Positions 8,457 through 16,888 of a DNA stretch of 64,000 nt are shown here, piece after piece. The first letter of the stretch is position 1, and each line of letters starts with the position of its first letter. The translations under genes were made by a program, and so were the position numbers. The DNA is from DASYML01 sp036009045. Lineage in GTDB: Bacteria > Acidobacteriota > Blastocatellia > Pyrinomonadales > Pyrinomonadaceae. The stretch is from the NCBI GenBank assembly GCA_036009045.1, contig DASYML010000175.1, forward strand, positions 1 through 64,000, in the 5' to 3' direction. The notes beneath the pieces are model-generated. The model was not told the DNA's origin and did no database searches. It worked only from the letters and a program-made list of their open reading frames with translations.

Positions 8457-9776
8457 TTAATCGTAATATTCGAGGCCCAGGTGAGTGATGAGGTCTTCGC
8501 CCTGTAGATGACGAAGAGTGTTTTTGAGTTTCATCAGTTGGATGAAGATGTCGTGCTCAGGGTAGAGTCCCGGCGCGGTCTGCGGCGACTTGAAATAGAA
8601 GGAGAGCCATTCCTGTACGCCCTTCATCCCGGCGCGGTGGGCCAGGTCCAGAAATAGCGCGAGGTCTAGGACGATGGGCGCGGCGAGTATCGAATCGCGG
8701 CAGAGAAAATCTATCTTGATCTGCATCGGATAGCCGAGCCAGCCGAAGATGTCTATGTTGTCCCAGCCTTCCTTGTTGTCGCCGCGCGGCGGGTAATAGT
8801 TGATGCGGACGACGTGCGAGAAATCCTTGTAAAGCTGCGGATAGACATCCGGTTGCAGGATGTATTCGAGGACAGAGAGCTTGGATTCCTCTTTGGTCTT
8901 GAAGGACTCGGGGTCGTCCAACACTTCGCCGTCGCGGTTGCCAAGAATGTTTGTAGAGTACCAGCCGTGCAGTCCGAGCATGCGCGATTTCAGGCCGGGC
9001 GCGATGATGGTTTTCATCAAGGTCTGTCCGGTCTTGAAATCTTTGCCGCAGATTGGCAGTCCGTTCTGTTCGGCCAGTGCGCGCAGGGCCGGAACGTCCA
9101 CGGTCAGGTTCGGCGCGCCGTTGGCGAAGGGCACGCCGGACTTGAGCGCGGCGTAAGCGTAGAGCATGGAGGGCGCGATGGACTTATGATTGTCGCGCAT
9201 CGCCTGCTCGAAAGATTTGAGATTTTTATGGACGGCGTGCGGCTTGAGGAAGATTTCGGTCGAGGCGGCCCAGACCATGACGAGGCGCGAGCACTTGTTC
9301 TTCTTCTTCCATTCGGCAATCTCGTCTATCAATTGTTGGGCCAACTCGAATTTATTCGCGCCCTCTTTGACGTTGGTCCCATTGAGACGTTTGACGTAAT
9401 GCTGGTCGAAGACGGCGCGCATCGGCTTAATCTTCTGCAAGGGCGTTTTTAACTGGGCCAGTAATTCCTTTTCGAGGACGCCCGCGTGCATCGCCGCCTC
9501 GTAGGCGGAATCCTGGAAGATGTCCCACGCGCCGAAGACTAAGTCATCCAGCCCTGCGAGTTGCATGAAATCCTTGATGAGAGGAACGCGATTGTCCGTC
9601 CGTTTGCCCAGGCGAATCGTGCCCATCTGTGTGAGGCTGCCGACCGGCTCGGCAATCCCTTTTTTGATGGCCTCGACGCCCGCGATGAACGTCGTGCTGA
9701 CCGCACCCAACCCGACCAGCAAGATTCCTAGCTTGCCTTTGGCCGGGGCTATCTCCACACCCTTTTCAATTGCCAT
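8457..9776 (-). CDS. ino1: Inositol-3-phosphate synthase
   Basis: Converts glucose 6-phosphate to 1L-myo-inositol 1-phosphate with an internal NAD+ redox cycle. 439 residues. The N-terminal glycine-rich NAD site is LLVGLGAVSTTFIAG. The conserved core includes GWYSTNILGNRDGEVLDDP, SHVVRINYYPPRGDNKEGWD, and KIDFLCRDSILAAPIVLDL, which holds the catalytic-site lysines. The product feeds inositol phospholipids or soluble inositol compounds. No other inositol gene adjoins. ATG at 9776. Confidence 0.95.
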   Translation of the reverse strand: MAIEKGVEIAPAKGKLGILLVGLGAVSTTFIAGVEAIKKGIAEPVGSLTQMGTIRLGKRTDNRVPLIKDFMQLAGLDDLVFGAWDIFQDSAYEAAMHAGVLEKELLAQLKTPLQKIKPMRAVFDQHYVKRLNGTNVKEGANKFELAQQLIDEIAEWKKKNKCSRLVMVWAASTEIFLKPHAVHKNLKSFEQAMRDNHKSIAPSMLYAYAALKSGVPFANGAPNLTVDVPALRALAEQNGLPICGKDFKTGQTLMKTIIAPGLKSRMLGLHGWYSTNILGNRDGEVLDDPESFKTKEESKLSVLEYILQPDVYPQLYKDFSHVVRINYYPPRGDNKEGWDNIDIFGWLGYPMQIKIDFLCRDSILAAPIVLDLALFLDLAHRAGMKGVQEWLSFYFKSPQTAPGLYPEHDIFIQLMKLKNTLRHLQGEDLITHLGLEYYD

Positions 9777-9900
9777 AGATAATCAAATCCTTCCAAAGAT
9801 TGTCGTCATGAGTTAATACCAGGATGATACAGGCCACGCGCCGCCCCCGTCTCAGCAAATCTTGCTCAATATCATCGCTCAATTGCTCAAAAGCAGGGGC

Positions 9901-9984
9901 GAGAGGTTAGAGGCTGGAGTCCGGGGCTGGGAAAAGCAAAGCTGTTTTTAACTAGCCTCTAGTCTCCAGCCTCTAGCCTCTAAC
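9901..9984. repeat. Inverted repeat, family B (AGGCTGGAGRCTAGAGG words)
   Basis: Left arm GAGAGGTTAGAGGCTGGAG..., right arm ...CTCCAGCCTCTAGCCTCTAAC, with loop GAAAAGCAAAGCTGTTTTTAA. The right arm runs into the end of the AraC-type gene and provides its last codons and stop. Other copies: about 51170, 52668 and 62291. Confidence 0.9.
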
Positions 9985-10821
9985 GATTGCTGTGCGAAAG
10001 GCGCGGGGCGTGAGTCCTGTGGCCTGGCGAAAGGCTTTGGTGAAGTGGCTTGAACTTCCGTAGCCGACGCGGGCGCTGACCTCCGTGATGGAGAGGTCGG
10101 TTTCGGCGAGGAGGGTCTGAGCCTGTGCGGCGCGCAGGGTGGCTAGATAGGCATGGGGCGAAGCGCCGGTCAGCTTTTTGAAGAGGCGCGCGAAATGAAA
10201 GGGCGAGAGATGCGCCGCGCTGGCTATCTCTTCGAGCGGGAGGTCACGGTCGAGATGCGCGTGCATTAATTCGACGGCGCGGCGGATACGCCGGTCCACT
10301 AATCCGACGCGCGACAGTTCAAGCTCCGCAGAGCGGCGCATGTTCGAGTGATGCCGCAGCAAGTGGACCAGTAATTGTTCCATCAACGCCGCGATGACCA
10401 TCTCCTGTCCCGCCTCCTCCTGCATCAACTCGTCCGCGAGATTTCTCGCCAGCCGGGATAGATGCTCGTCGCGTTCGACAAGGCTCGTGCGAAAGCTGAC
10501 GCTCGCGCCGGGGCCGACGAGCCGCGTGCGGAGCGCGCAATCGAGCATGTATGAGGGCGTCAGAGTGAAAGAGAGATATTCGGCCTCGCGTCCGTGGGCC
10601 GTGGCCCGCGCGCCTGGATCTAGCAGGAGCGCGCCCTGCTCTTGAAGTTCGCCGTCGAGGGAATCGGTCTCGTAAGCGGCTGCGCCATCGAGTAGAAAGA
10701 GGGCCGCGTAATCCGCGCGCGGCTCGCTCAGCCAGCGCAGGCGTCTGGTGCGACGATAAAAGATGGCGTACTGCGGGCGCAGGAAAACTCTATCGGATGA
10801 CGACAAAAGCGAGTGGCTCAT
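9973..10821 (-). CDS. AraC-family transcriptional regulator
   Basis: 282 residues. The N-terminal about 160 residues form a cupin-like effector domain (DYAALFLLDGAAAYETDSLDG). The C-terminal AraC DNA-binding domain has two helix-turn-helix units: LPLEEIASAAHLSPFHFARLFKKL and SITEVSARVGYGSSSHFTKAFR, ending TGLTPRAFR. The effector and targets are unknown. The last codons (VRG, stop) lie inside a family B inverted repeat. ATG at 10821. Confidence 0.9.
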   Translation of the reverse strand: MSHSLLSSSDRVFLRPQYAIFYRRTRRLRWLSEPRADYAALFLLDGAAAYETDSLDGELQEQGALLLDPGARATAHGREAEYLSFTLTPSYMLDCALRTRLVGPGASVSFRTSLVERDEHLSRLARNLADELMQEEAGQEMVIAALMEQLLVHLLRHHSNMRRSAELELSRVGLVDRRIRRAVELMHAHLDRDLPLEEIASAAHLSPFHFARLFKKLTGASPHAYLATLRAAQAQTLLAETDLSITEVSARVGYGSSSHFTKAFRQATGLTPRAFRTAIVRG

Positions 10822-10936
10822 GAATCAAGAAATGTACGCGAAGGCGGGCCGAATGCTCAACCCGCGTGAGCGATGAAGGCGCGTGTCATGACAGCGGGTC
10901 TCATTTGCGTATGTCCTTTAATGAGAGAGAAAGAAT

Positions 10937-10972
10937 TTCACGCCAAGGCGCCAAGCAGACGCAAAGCAGACA
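10937..10972. repeat. Degenerate single-arm repeat remnant (CGCCAAGGCGCCAAG type)
   Basis: TTTCACGCCAAGGCGCCAAG followed by CAGACGCAAAG has the word structure of one arm of an intergenic repeat, but no matching second arm is seen nearby. It lies in the about 195-bp gap upstream of the AraC gene. Confidence 0.4.
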
Positions 10973-11015
10973 GTCGTACTCAACTGCAACGCGCTATAAG
11001 AGTCCGTTTCAAAAT

Positions 11016-11837
11016 CTAAGAGCGGCGCATCAGCGCGGGGTCGTTGGTGATGAGCGCATGCACGCCGTCGCGGCGGGCACGTTCAATCCAGTCTGGGTCA
11101 TCAACGGTCCAAACGACCGTTTTGAGACCGCGTCGCAACGCTTCATTCAGGATGCGCTGAGAGGCGAGCGTGCGTTGCAGGGAGAGTTCGTTGGCCCCGC
11201 CGGCGAGCGTCTGTTCGATGATTCGGCGCGGGGAGGGAGTGGGGCGTGACAGCTTTCGCTCGAAGAGGGCCGCCGTACGGATGGACGGATTGAGACGCTT
11301 AATTTCTTTGAGAGCATCGAGCGTAAAACTCTTGACGACGACGCGATCAATCACAGAGTGTGAATTGACAAGAGCGACCACTTCCGCCGCCAGCGCGTGC
11401 ATCTCCCGCGCCTCGCATTTCATCTCGACGTAGAGCAGCCGGTCCCCGCCGTACATTTCAAAGACTTGAGAGAGCGTGGGCACGCTGACTCCTGCAAACT
11501 CTTCTCGCGCGCGTGCCGGATGTCGCCCGTTGAACCACGCGCCAACATCCATCTCGCTCAGTTCGATTGATGAGAGAGCGGCGACCGCGCCTTCTCTGAG
11601 ACCCGTGCGGCGTAGGTCCGCGTCGTGTATCACGACGGGCACATGGTCGCGCGCGAGCCGCACGTCGAATTCGATTCCGTCGGCCCCGGCCTCGAAGGCT
11701 CGCGCGAAAGCGACGAGCGTGTTCTCGGGCGCGTGGGCCGAGGCTCCACGGTGGCCGATGATGAGAGGCGCGGAAGAGTAAGTCGGAAGGATGAGGGATG
11801 AAGGATGAGAGTGTGGCTCTTCATCCTGAGTAGTCAT
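11016..11837 (-). CDS. Glycerophosphodiester phosphodiesterase (GDPD)
   Basis: Hydrolyses glycerophosphodiesters to an alcohol and glycerol 3-phosphate. 273 residues from the ATG at 11837 (an ATG at 11855 is also in frame). TIM-barrel motifs are clear: IIGHRGASAHAPENTL with the first catalytic His, DGIEFDVRLARDHVPVVIHD with the metal acids and second His, LYVEMKC, and a C-terminal TVDDPDWIERARRDGVHALITNDP. No signal peptide, so cytoplasmic. The first about 15 codons are written in family F repeat DNA, so the true start is uncertain; no later start codon exists before the barrel. Confidence 0.9.
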   Translation of the reverse strand: MTTQDEEPHSHPSSLILPTYSSAPLIIGHRGASAHAPENTLVAFARAFEAGADGIEFDVRLARDHVPVVIHDADLRRTGLREGAVAALSSIELSEMDVGAWFNGRHPARAREEFAGVSVPTLSQVFEMYGGDRLLYVEMKCEAREMHALAAEVVALVNSHSVIDRVVVKSFTLDALKEIKRLNPSIRTAALFERKLSRPTPSPRRIIEQTLAGGANELSLQRTLASQRILNEALRRGLKTVVWTVDDPDWIERARRDGVHALITNDPALMRRS

Positions 11838-11872
11838 GCTTTCATCCTTCATCATTCCGCCTTCATCCTTGC
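11784..11872. repeat. Inverted repeat, family F (GGATGAAGGATGAG words)
   Basis: GGAAGGATGAGGGATGAAGGATGAGAG on the left and CTTTCATCCTTCATCATTCCG...TTCATCCTT on the right. The repeat overlaps the 5' end of the GDPD gene, whose first codons are read through it. Confidence 0.8.
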
Positions 11873-11897
11873 TTTTCCATCCTTTCGCTTTTCTACT

Positions 11898-12779
11898 TCA
11901 TCTGGGATTTTCAATTTTGCCGGTCGTAGCTTTTTTGAGGGTGATGTCTATGGTGCCGATTTCGTTGTTGATGTGCGCGCGGACCGGGATGTGGCGGGCG
12001 TCGTCCGTGAACCAGATGGACATCGTGCCACGGCCTCCGAGGGGTCTTCCTTCACCAAATATTTCCGGGTCAACGCGCACGGTCTGGACCTTGCCGAGCA
12101 CGGTCTTGAAACGTTTCTTTTCGACGACGCGGACGGGCACTGCGTAAACCTTGCCTGAGTCGCTGATGGCCAGCTCGAAATTTTTGCCGGGCGTGAGCGT
12201 TTGCGTGCGCAGATAATAGATGGCCGACATGATGTCCTGAACGGAGGAGCCTTTCAACGGCGAGGTGACGACGCGTGGCGCGCGCGCGGGGTTCTTGGGG
12301 TCGCGTTCGGTCCAGACGACTTTGCCTTCCTGACGGTCGAAGATGGCCTCGCTGGTGCGTAGGCGAGAGCCTTGCTGGTCCAGTTTTGTCGTTTGCAGGA
12401 CGGAGAAGGAATCAGGCTCGACGGTTGATTCTATGTGCTGGCGAAAGTTGAAGCCGAAGAGTTTTTGGAGCAGTCCCTTCGAGACAGCTTCTGCTTTGAA
12501 GAGCAGCCGGGAGGGCGCGGCCTCGCCCGTTGCTTTAGTTGTCGCAGCAGGTTGCGATGATGGAATGAGCTCCGCCGTGAAGCGAAGTTCCGCGACGTTG
12601 AGACCGCGAAAGAGAGCGCGTGAAAACTCTCCCTCGTAAACTAATTCCTCGGCAGGCTCGAATGGGAGCGGCGTGCGCTTGTCAACTGCTGCGCGTGCGC
12701 CTTCCTTGAGCGGAGAGACGGCCAGCGCCAGCGCGCTCAGTAGTAGGACCAGAAATAAAACGCGAGTCGAGCGGTACAT
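11898..12779 (-). CDS. DUF3108 secreted protein
   Basis: 293 residues with a classic signal peptide (LFLVLLLSALALAV, residues 8-21). The mature part starts with the DUF3108 hallmark FEPAEELVYEGEFSRALFRGLNVAELRF and continues with GSSVQDIMSAIYYLRT and a C-terminal MSIWFTDDARHIPVRAHINNEIGTIDITL. DUF3108 proteins are predicted periplasmic beta-rich proteins of unknown function, sometimes near envelope-biogenesis genes. Here it precedes the methyltransferase and LPS heptose genes on the same strand. The function is not established. Confidence 0.85.
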   Translation of the reverse strand: MYRSTRVLFLVLLLSALALAVSPLKEGARAAVDKRTPLPFEPAEELVYEGEFSRALFRGLNVAELRFTAELIPSSQPAATTKATGEAAPSRLLFKAEAVSKGLLQKLFGFNFRQHIESTVEPDSFSVLQTTKLDQQGSRLRTSEAIFDRQEGKVVWTERDPKNPARAPRVVTSPLKGSSVQDIMSAIYYLRTQTLTPGKNFELAISDSGKVYAVPVRVVEKKRFKTVLGKVQTVRVDPEIFGEGRPLGGRGTMSIWFTDDARHIPVRAHINNEIGTIDITLKKATTGKIENPR

Positions 12780-12786
12780 GACAAAG

Positions 12787-13320
12787 TCATCTGATGAAGA
12801 CTGCCTTCAAAGCCAGCAGTCCGAGAGCGATTAGTAATCCCAGCGCGGCCCTGTATTCGCGGTATCGCAAATAGAGCGAAGCATCAAATCTGGTGTCGCG
12901 TGTCTGCTCATCCCTGTAGGGCCAGAGTTGCGGGAGAAAGAGCGGGACGGCCAGCGCATAACGCCTATAATCGTCACCGAAAATCTCTGCCAGGGTCTCA
13001 GCTTCGACGCGCATGACCGGCAAATAGATGCCCAGAAAGAGCGCCGCGAAGAGGATGAAGAGTAGGGGTTGGCCCGATGCGATGGTGAAGCCGAGGCCCA
13101 GAATAAAGCTGCCCAGGTAGAGCGGATTGCGCGTGTAGGCGTAAGGGCCGGAGGTGGCGAGCGCGGCGTTCTTGCGGATGTGTCCGGCGGACCATGCGCG
13201 CAGGAGTAGACCTAAGAGGGCGACCGCGCCGCCGATGGCGAGCGTCAGAGGCTTTGGCCGCGCGAGCAGAATAAAGAGCGCGCCGCACAAGAATCCGAGC
13301 GGCACGCGCCAGCGCTGCAT
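12787..13320 (-). CDS. Isoprenylcysteine carboxyl methyltransferase-like membrane protein
   Basis: About 177 residues with four to five hydrophobic segments. The ICMT/phospholipid-methyltransferase signature is ATSGPYAYTRNPLYLGSFILG and the C-terminal VEAETLAEIFGDDYRRYA. Bacterial members are SAM-dependent integral-membrane methyltransferases of uncertain substrate. ATG 13320 has AGAGGCGGG upstream and lies 13 nt after the waaC stop; an in-frame TTG at 13344 would overlap waaC. It is 7 nt upstream of the DUF3108 gene, so probably the same operon. Confidence 0.82.
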   Translation of the reverse strand: MQRWRVPLGFLCGALFILLARPKPLTLAIGGAVALLGLLLRAWSAGHIRKNAALATSGPYAYTRNPLYLGSFILGLGFTIASGQPLLFILFAALFLGIYLPVMRVEAETLAEIFGDDYRRYALAVPLFLPQLWPYRDEQTRDTRFDASLYLRYREYRAALGLLIALGLLALKAVFIR

Positions 13321-13333
13321 CCATGTCCCGCCT

Positions 13334-14410
13334 CTACGTGCCAAGCGAAATCAACTCTCCTTTAACCCGCGACGCGCGCTTTAATCTCTCTCCGACGGCT
13401 TCCAGGACGCGCGCGACCTCTATCTCCATACAAATCCAACGCGAGCATGAACGCCTGTGACAGTCCGCGCGACAACCTATGTCCGCGCGCTCGATACAGA
13501 TGTCTGCGGGACGCGGGCTGCCGTTGCGCCACCACTCCGTCGGGCCGAAGAGACCGACAATCGGAGTGCCCGCCGCCACGGCCAGGTGAGTCGGTCCTGT
13601 ATCGCCGCCCACGTACACGCTTGAAAGCTTCGCCAGCGCATAGAAACCTTTGAGAGAGAGGCTCACCGCACGCGCTTTCCCCGCGCGGCTCGCGTCGAGC
13701 ACGCTCAACGCCAACTCTCTTTCGCCGGGGCCGCACGTTACTAAGGAGGACAGACCATAATTGGTCCAGAGTTCATCGGCCAGCGAGCCAAAACGCTCCG
13801 CGCTCCACATCTTCGTAGGCCAGCCGCCCCCCGGATTGAGGAGGGCAAACCTACCGCCCGTTCCCGCCGCGACCTCCAACGCCTCCGCCTCATGCGCCCG
13901 CGTGGTGGCGATGGGAAACTCAAACTCTGCGGGGTCTAAAGGAACCTCTATGCCGAGGGCTGCGGCGGCGAGGGTGAGATTTTTAACGATGACGTGGGCC
14001 TGTACGGGCGTGCGGACTGTTTTGGTGAGGAGGAAACGGCTCGCGGGTTCGCGCAGGGCTTCACCGGAGAAGCCATGAATGCATCTGGCCCCGGACAGTC
14101 TGGCGATGGAAGCTGATTTGAGTAGTCCCTGAAAATCGAGCGCGGAATCGAAGGTTGAGGCGCGTAACCGACGTAACTGCTGGCGCAGTGCCAACAGCGT
14201 CTCCCCAGACATCGGCCAGCGCCTCAGTGCCTTCGTGTCCACTTCGATGAGACTATTTAAAAACGGGTTGTCTCGGAGAATTTCCGCCGTCCGGCGTTCC
14301 ACCACCCAGCTAATTTCCGCGCCGGGCAGCGTGCGCCTCATCGCCGCCAACGCGGGCAGCGTATGCACGATGTCCCCAATACTCCCCAATTTAACGATCA
14401 GAACTCGCAT
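13334..14410 (-). CDS. waaC: LPS heptosyltransferase I (GT9)
   Basis: Adds the first heptose to Kdo of the lipid A inner core from ADP-heptose, at the cytoplasmic face of the inner membrane. 358 residues starting MRVLIVKLGSIGDIVHTLPAL at the ATG 14410; the earlier in-frame codons lie in a repeat. Other GT9 landmarks: ALLNPGGGWPTKMWSAERF, VYVGGDTGPTHLAVAAGTP with the donor-binding GGDTG, and VGLFGPTEWWRNGS. WaaC rather than WaaF is suggested by the IVHTLPAL start. It is part of the heptose block with rfaE2, rfaE1, gmhB and waaF. Confidence 0.88.
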   Translation of the reverse strand: MRVLIVKLGSIGDIVHTLPALAAMRRTLPGAEISWVVERRTAEILRDNPFLNSLIEVDTKALRRWPMSGETLLALRQQLRRLRASTFDSALDFQGLLKSASIARLSGARCIHGFSGEALREPASRFLLTKTVRTPVQAHVIVKNLTLAAAALGIEVPLDPAEFEFPIATTRAHEAEALEVAAGTGGRFALLNPGGGWPTKMWSAERFGSLADELWTNYGLSSLVTCGPGERELALSVLDASRAGKARAVSLSLKGFYALAKLSSVYVGGDTGPTHLAVAAGTPIVGLFGPTEWWRNGSPRPADICIERADIGCRADCHRRSCSRWICMEIEVARVLEAVGERLKRASRVKGELISLGT

Positions 14411-14415
14411 AAAGC

Positions 14416-14499
14416 AGTGACGAGTGACGAGTGACAAGTTAAAGACAAGTGATGATGGCCGAAGCTTATGCTGGCTCGTCACTCGTCACTCGTCACTTT
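14416..14499. repeat. Inverted repeat, family C (GTGACGAGTGACAAGT words)
   Basis: Left arm CAGTGACGAGTGACGAGTGA..., right arm ...CTCGTCACTCGTCACTCGTCAC. The right arm encodes the C-terminal VTSDE and stop of rfaE2. The left arm lies in the leader of waaC. Confidence 0.9.
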
Positions 14500-14988
14500 T
14501 TTACCCATTTCCGATGATGAATGATCCTTCGGGTCGCCGACAATCGCGACGTGACCGCCGTAAGAGCGTACCACGTCTCGTTCGGGAACGGTCTCGGCGG
14601 TGTAGTCCGTCCCCTTGGCGTGGATGTCCGGGCGGAGGATGCGGAGCAGGGCTTCGACGGTCGGTTCGGGAAAGATGGTGACAAAATCTACGGCGCGAAT
14701 CGAGGCGATGATTTCGGCACGCTCACGCTCCGCCACGAACGGACGGCCCTCGCCCTTCAACGCGCGCACCTGCTCGTCGGCATTAATCCCCACCACGAGC
14801 AGGTCTCCGAGCGCTCTCGCTCCTTCCAGATAACGCACATGCCCGACGTGCAGAATATCAAAACACCCGTTGGCAAAGACGACCCGCGCGCCCTCCCTTC
14901 GCGCAATCGCCACCCGCGCAATCAAACGATTCCGGTCCAGAATCCGCGCCGCCGCGCCGCCCCTTAACTGTTCATCAATCGAAGACAT
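14479..14988 (-). CDS. rfaE2: D-glycero-beta-D-manno-heptose 1-phosphate adenylyltransferase
   Basis: Transfers AMP to heptose 1-phosphate, giving ADP-D,D-heptose. About 169 residues corresponding to the C-terminal domain of HldE. The cytidylyltransferase-fold motifs are VFANGCFDILHVGHVRYLEG with HxGH, GINADEQVRALKGEGRP, and RPDIHAKGTDYTAETVPE. ATG 14988 (MSSIDEQ) is preferred. The last residues (KKVTSDE) are encoded by a family C repeat arm; the gmhB product ends in the same VTSDE. Separate kinase and adenylyltransferase genes contrast with the fused HldE of enterobacteria. Confidence 0.93.
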   Translation of the reverse strand: MSSIDEQLRGGAAARILDRNRLIARVAIARREGARVVFANGCFDILHVGHVRYLEGARALGDLLVVGINADEQVRALKGEGRPFVAERERAEIIASIRAVDFVTIFPEPTVEALLRILRPDIHAKGTDYTAETVPERDVVRSYGGHVAIVGDPKDHSSSEMGKKVTSDE

Positions 14989-15013
14989 CTTCAAAGCTTT
15001 CCAAAACGGAGAT

Positions 15014-15149
15014 GAGCCACAGAGGACACAGAGCGCACAGAGACAAAAATGATGAAGGGGAAGCGAGACATAAGCAACGATTCAGACCCGGCTATGCTTT
15101 CCGGCTTTAAGATTTCATGACCCTTATCTCTGTGTGCTCTGTGGCTGAT
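15014..15149. repeat. Inverted repeat, family E (CACAGAG words)
   Basis: Left arm GAGCCACAGAGGACACAGAG... and right arm ...TCTCTGTGTGCTCTGTGGCTGA are partial reverse complements around an approximately 70-nt unpaired centre. It fills the gap between rfaE2 and rfaE1. Confidence 0.8.
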
Positions 15150-15152
15150 TTA

Positions 15153-16166
15153 TTATTCTTCTTCCTCTTCATAGCGATGAATGGAAGAGAGAAGCTCTTC
15201 GTAGCTGACGGAAGCCGTGCCGCGTTTCATGACGACGAGGCCGCCCGCGTGGTTCGCTAAATGCGCGGCCTCCGCGAAGGACGCGCCGGAGGCCAGGGCC
15301 AGCGTGTAAGCGGCGATGACCGTATCGCCCGCGCCCGTCACATCCACAGGCTCCAACGCGCCGACGGCTTCTATATGAAGAGGCTTTTCGACGCCCGCCT
15401 CGCACAGCATCATGCCGCGACTGCCGCGTGTCATGAGCAACGCGCGATAACCTAATTGCTCGCGCAATTCTGTGCCCGCCCTCTCCAACTCGGCCCGCTC
15501 GCAGAGTTGTCTGCCGAAGACCTGCTCGACCTCGTCTTCATTCGGAGTCGCGGAAGTAAAGCCATGAAAGCGCGTCAGGCTGAAACGCGAATCAACGAGC
15601 ACGGGCGTCTGGCGCTCGCGCGTCGCTTCGCGCACCGCCGACGCCATCTCTTCGTCCGCCACTCCATAATTATAATCCGAGATGATGACCGCATCCGCAT
15701 CCCGCGCTTCATCGCAGAGCCGCGCGCGTAACCCCTCACGCACGTTCGCATCCTTGAGCGGCCCGCCCTCGTAATCAACGCGTATGACCTGCTGCCGCGT
15801 GGAGTGAATCTGGCCCGCGAGGATACGGACTTTAGTCGTCGTCTGCGCGCCCGCGTGTGCGATGACGCCGCGACATTCGACGCCGCTCGCGCGTAACTTG
15901 TCCAGCAATTGATCGCCCGCCGCGTCCTGCCCGACGATGCCGACGAGAGAAACCCGCGCGCCGAGCGAGGCCAGATTGACGGCGCAATTAGCGGCCCCGC
16001 CGGGCGTCGTCTCTGTCCGCTCGTGACGCAGGATAAGCACGGGCGCTTCGCGCGAGACGCGGCTGATTTCGCCGTACAGGAATTGGTCCGCCAACAGGTC
16101 GCCCACCACCACAACCCTCCGTTGCGGAAACCCCTCCATAATCGCTCCCAACCTCTCCCGCTCCAC
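15153..16166 (-). CDS. rfaE1: D-glycero-beta-D-manno-heptose-7-phosphate kinase
   Basis: Phosphorylates heptose 7-phosphate at C1 to the 1,7-bisphosphate. About 337 residues from the GTG at 16166, chosen because GAAGGAGAG lies just upstream; a frame extension further 5' runs into repeat DNA. It is a PfkB/ribokinase fold: VVVVGDLLADQFLYGEISRVS, the ETTPGGAANCAVNLASLGA substrate site, and the catalytic anion hole VDVTGAGDTVIAAYTLALASG. This corresponds to the N-terminal domain of HldE. It neighbours gmhB and rfaE2, the next enzymes of the pathway. Confidence 0.93.
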   Translation of the reverse strand: MERERLGAIMEGFPQRRVVVVGDLLADQFLYGEISRVSREAPVLILRHERTETTPGGAANCAVNLASLGARVSLVGIVGQDAAGDQLLDKLRASGVECRGVIAHAGAQTTTKVRILAGQIHSTRQQVIRVDYEGGPLKDANVREGLRARLCDEARDADAVIISDYNYGVADEEMASAVREATRERQTPVLVDSRFSLTRFHGFTSATPNEDEVEQVFGRQLCERAELERAGTELREQLGYRALLMTRGSRGMMLCEAGVEKPLHIEAVGALEPVDVTGAGDTVIAAYTLALASGASFAEAAHLANHAGGLVVMKRGTASVSYEELLSSIHRYEEEEE

Positions 16167-16189
16167 TCTTCTCTCCTTCAAACAGTGGT

Positions 16190-16289
16190 AAGTGACGAGT
16201 GACAAGTGACCAGTTAAAGCACACGTCTGTGCTTGTTGCCTTCCTGTATTTGCTCTTACTTGTCACTCGTCACTCGTCACTTGTCACTT
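16190..16289. repeat. Inverted repeat, family C
   Basis: Left arm GTAAGTGACGAGTGACAAGTGACC and right arm ACTTGTCACTCGTCACTCGT... flank an approximately 40-nt centre. The right arm carries the final codons (EVTSDE) and stop of gmhB. Confidence 0.88.
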
Positions 16290-16851
16290 CGGTTATCTTC
16301 CGCACTGCTTGCAGCAAATCCTCTGCGACGAGGTCCGGTTCTGTGAGCCACGCGGGGCGTTGAAATTCCCATTCGCCGCGACCGTAGCCGCTGAGGACGA
16401 AGGCCGCGCGGACGCCCGCGTTGCGCGCCAGTTCGATGTCGCTGTAACGGTCTCCGACCATCCAGCTTTGCGAGAGGTCTATGTCAAACTCTTCAGCCGC
16501 GCGTCGAATCAATCCGGGTTTGGGTTTACGACAATCGCATTCCAGACGGTAAGGCGGTTGGCCCACCGAAGGGTGATGCGCGCAATAGTAGATGGCATCG
16601 AGCCGCGCCCCGCCGCGCTCGATCTCTCCGCGTAGAATATGATGGACCGAGCCGATCATCTCTTCCGTAAAATAGCCGCGCGCGACGCCCGCCTGGTTCG
16701 TCACGAGAATGGCGAGCCAGCCCGATTCGTTCAAGAGCCGCACGGCCTCCGCCGCGTAAGCGAAGACGCGATAGCGCGAAGGATGATTGACGTAACCTAT
16801 CTCCTCCGAAATCGTCCCGTCACGATCCATAAAGACCGCGCGCCGCTTCAC
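16270..16851 (-). CDS. gmhB: D-glycero-beta-D-manno-heptose 1,7-bisphosphate 7-phosphatase
   Basis: Removes the 7-phosphate to give heptose 1-phosphate for RfaE2. 193 residues of the HAD superfamily, histidinol-phosphatase-like subfamily: FMDRDGTISEEIGYV with the DxD nucleophile, ILVTNQAGVARGYF, the zinc-binding cluster CAHHPS...YRLECDCRKPKPG, and WMVGDRYSDIELARNAG. GTG 16851 has GGAGGTGCAAG upstream. The C-terminus EVTSDE is written in family C repeat DNA, as in rfaE2. It follows waaF by 37 nt in the same operon. Confidence 0.93.
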   Translation of the reverse strand: MKRRAVFMDRDGTISEEIGYVNHPSRYRVFAYAAEAVRLLNESGWLAILVTNQAGVARGYFTEEMIGSVHHILRGEIERGGARLDAIYYCAHHPSVGQPPYRLECDCRKPKPGLIRRAAEEFDIDLSQSWMVGDRYSDIELARNAGVRAAFVLSGYGRGEWEFQRPAWLTEPDLVAEDLLQAVRKITEVTSDE

Positions 16852-16888
16852 CCTTGCACCTCCACGCGCATTCTCATCAAGAGCCGTC

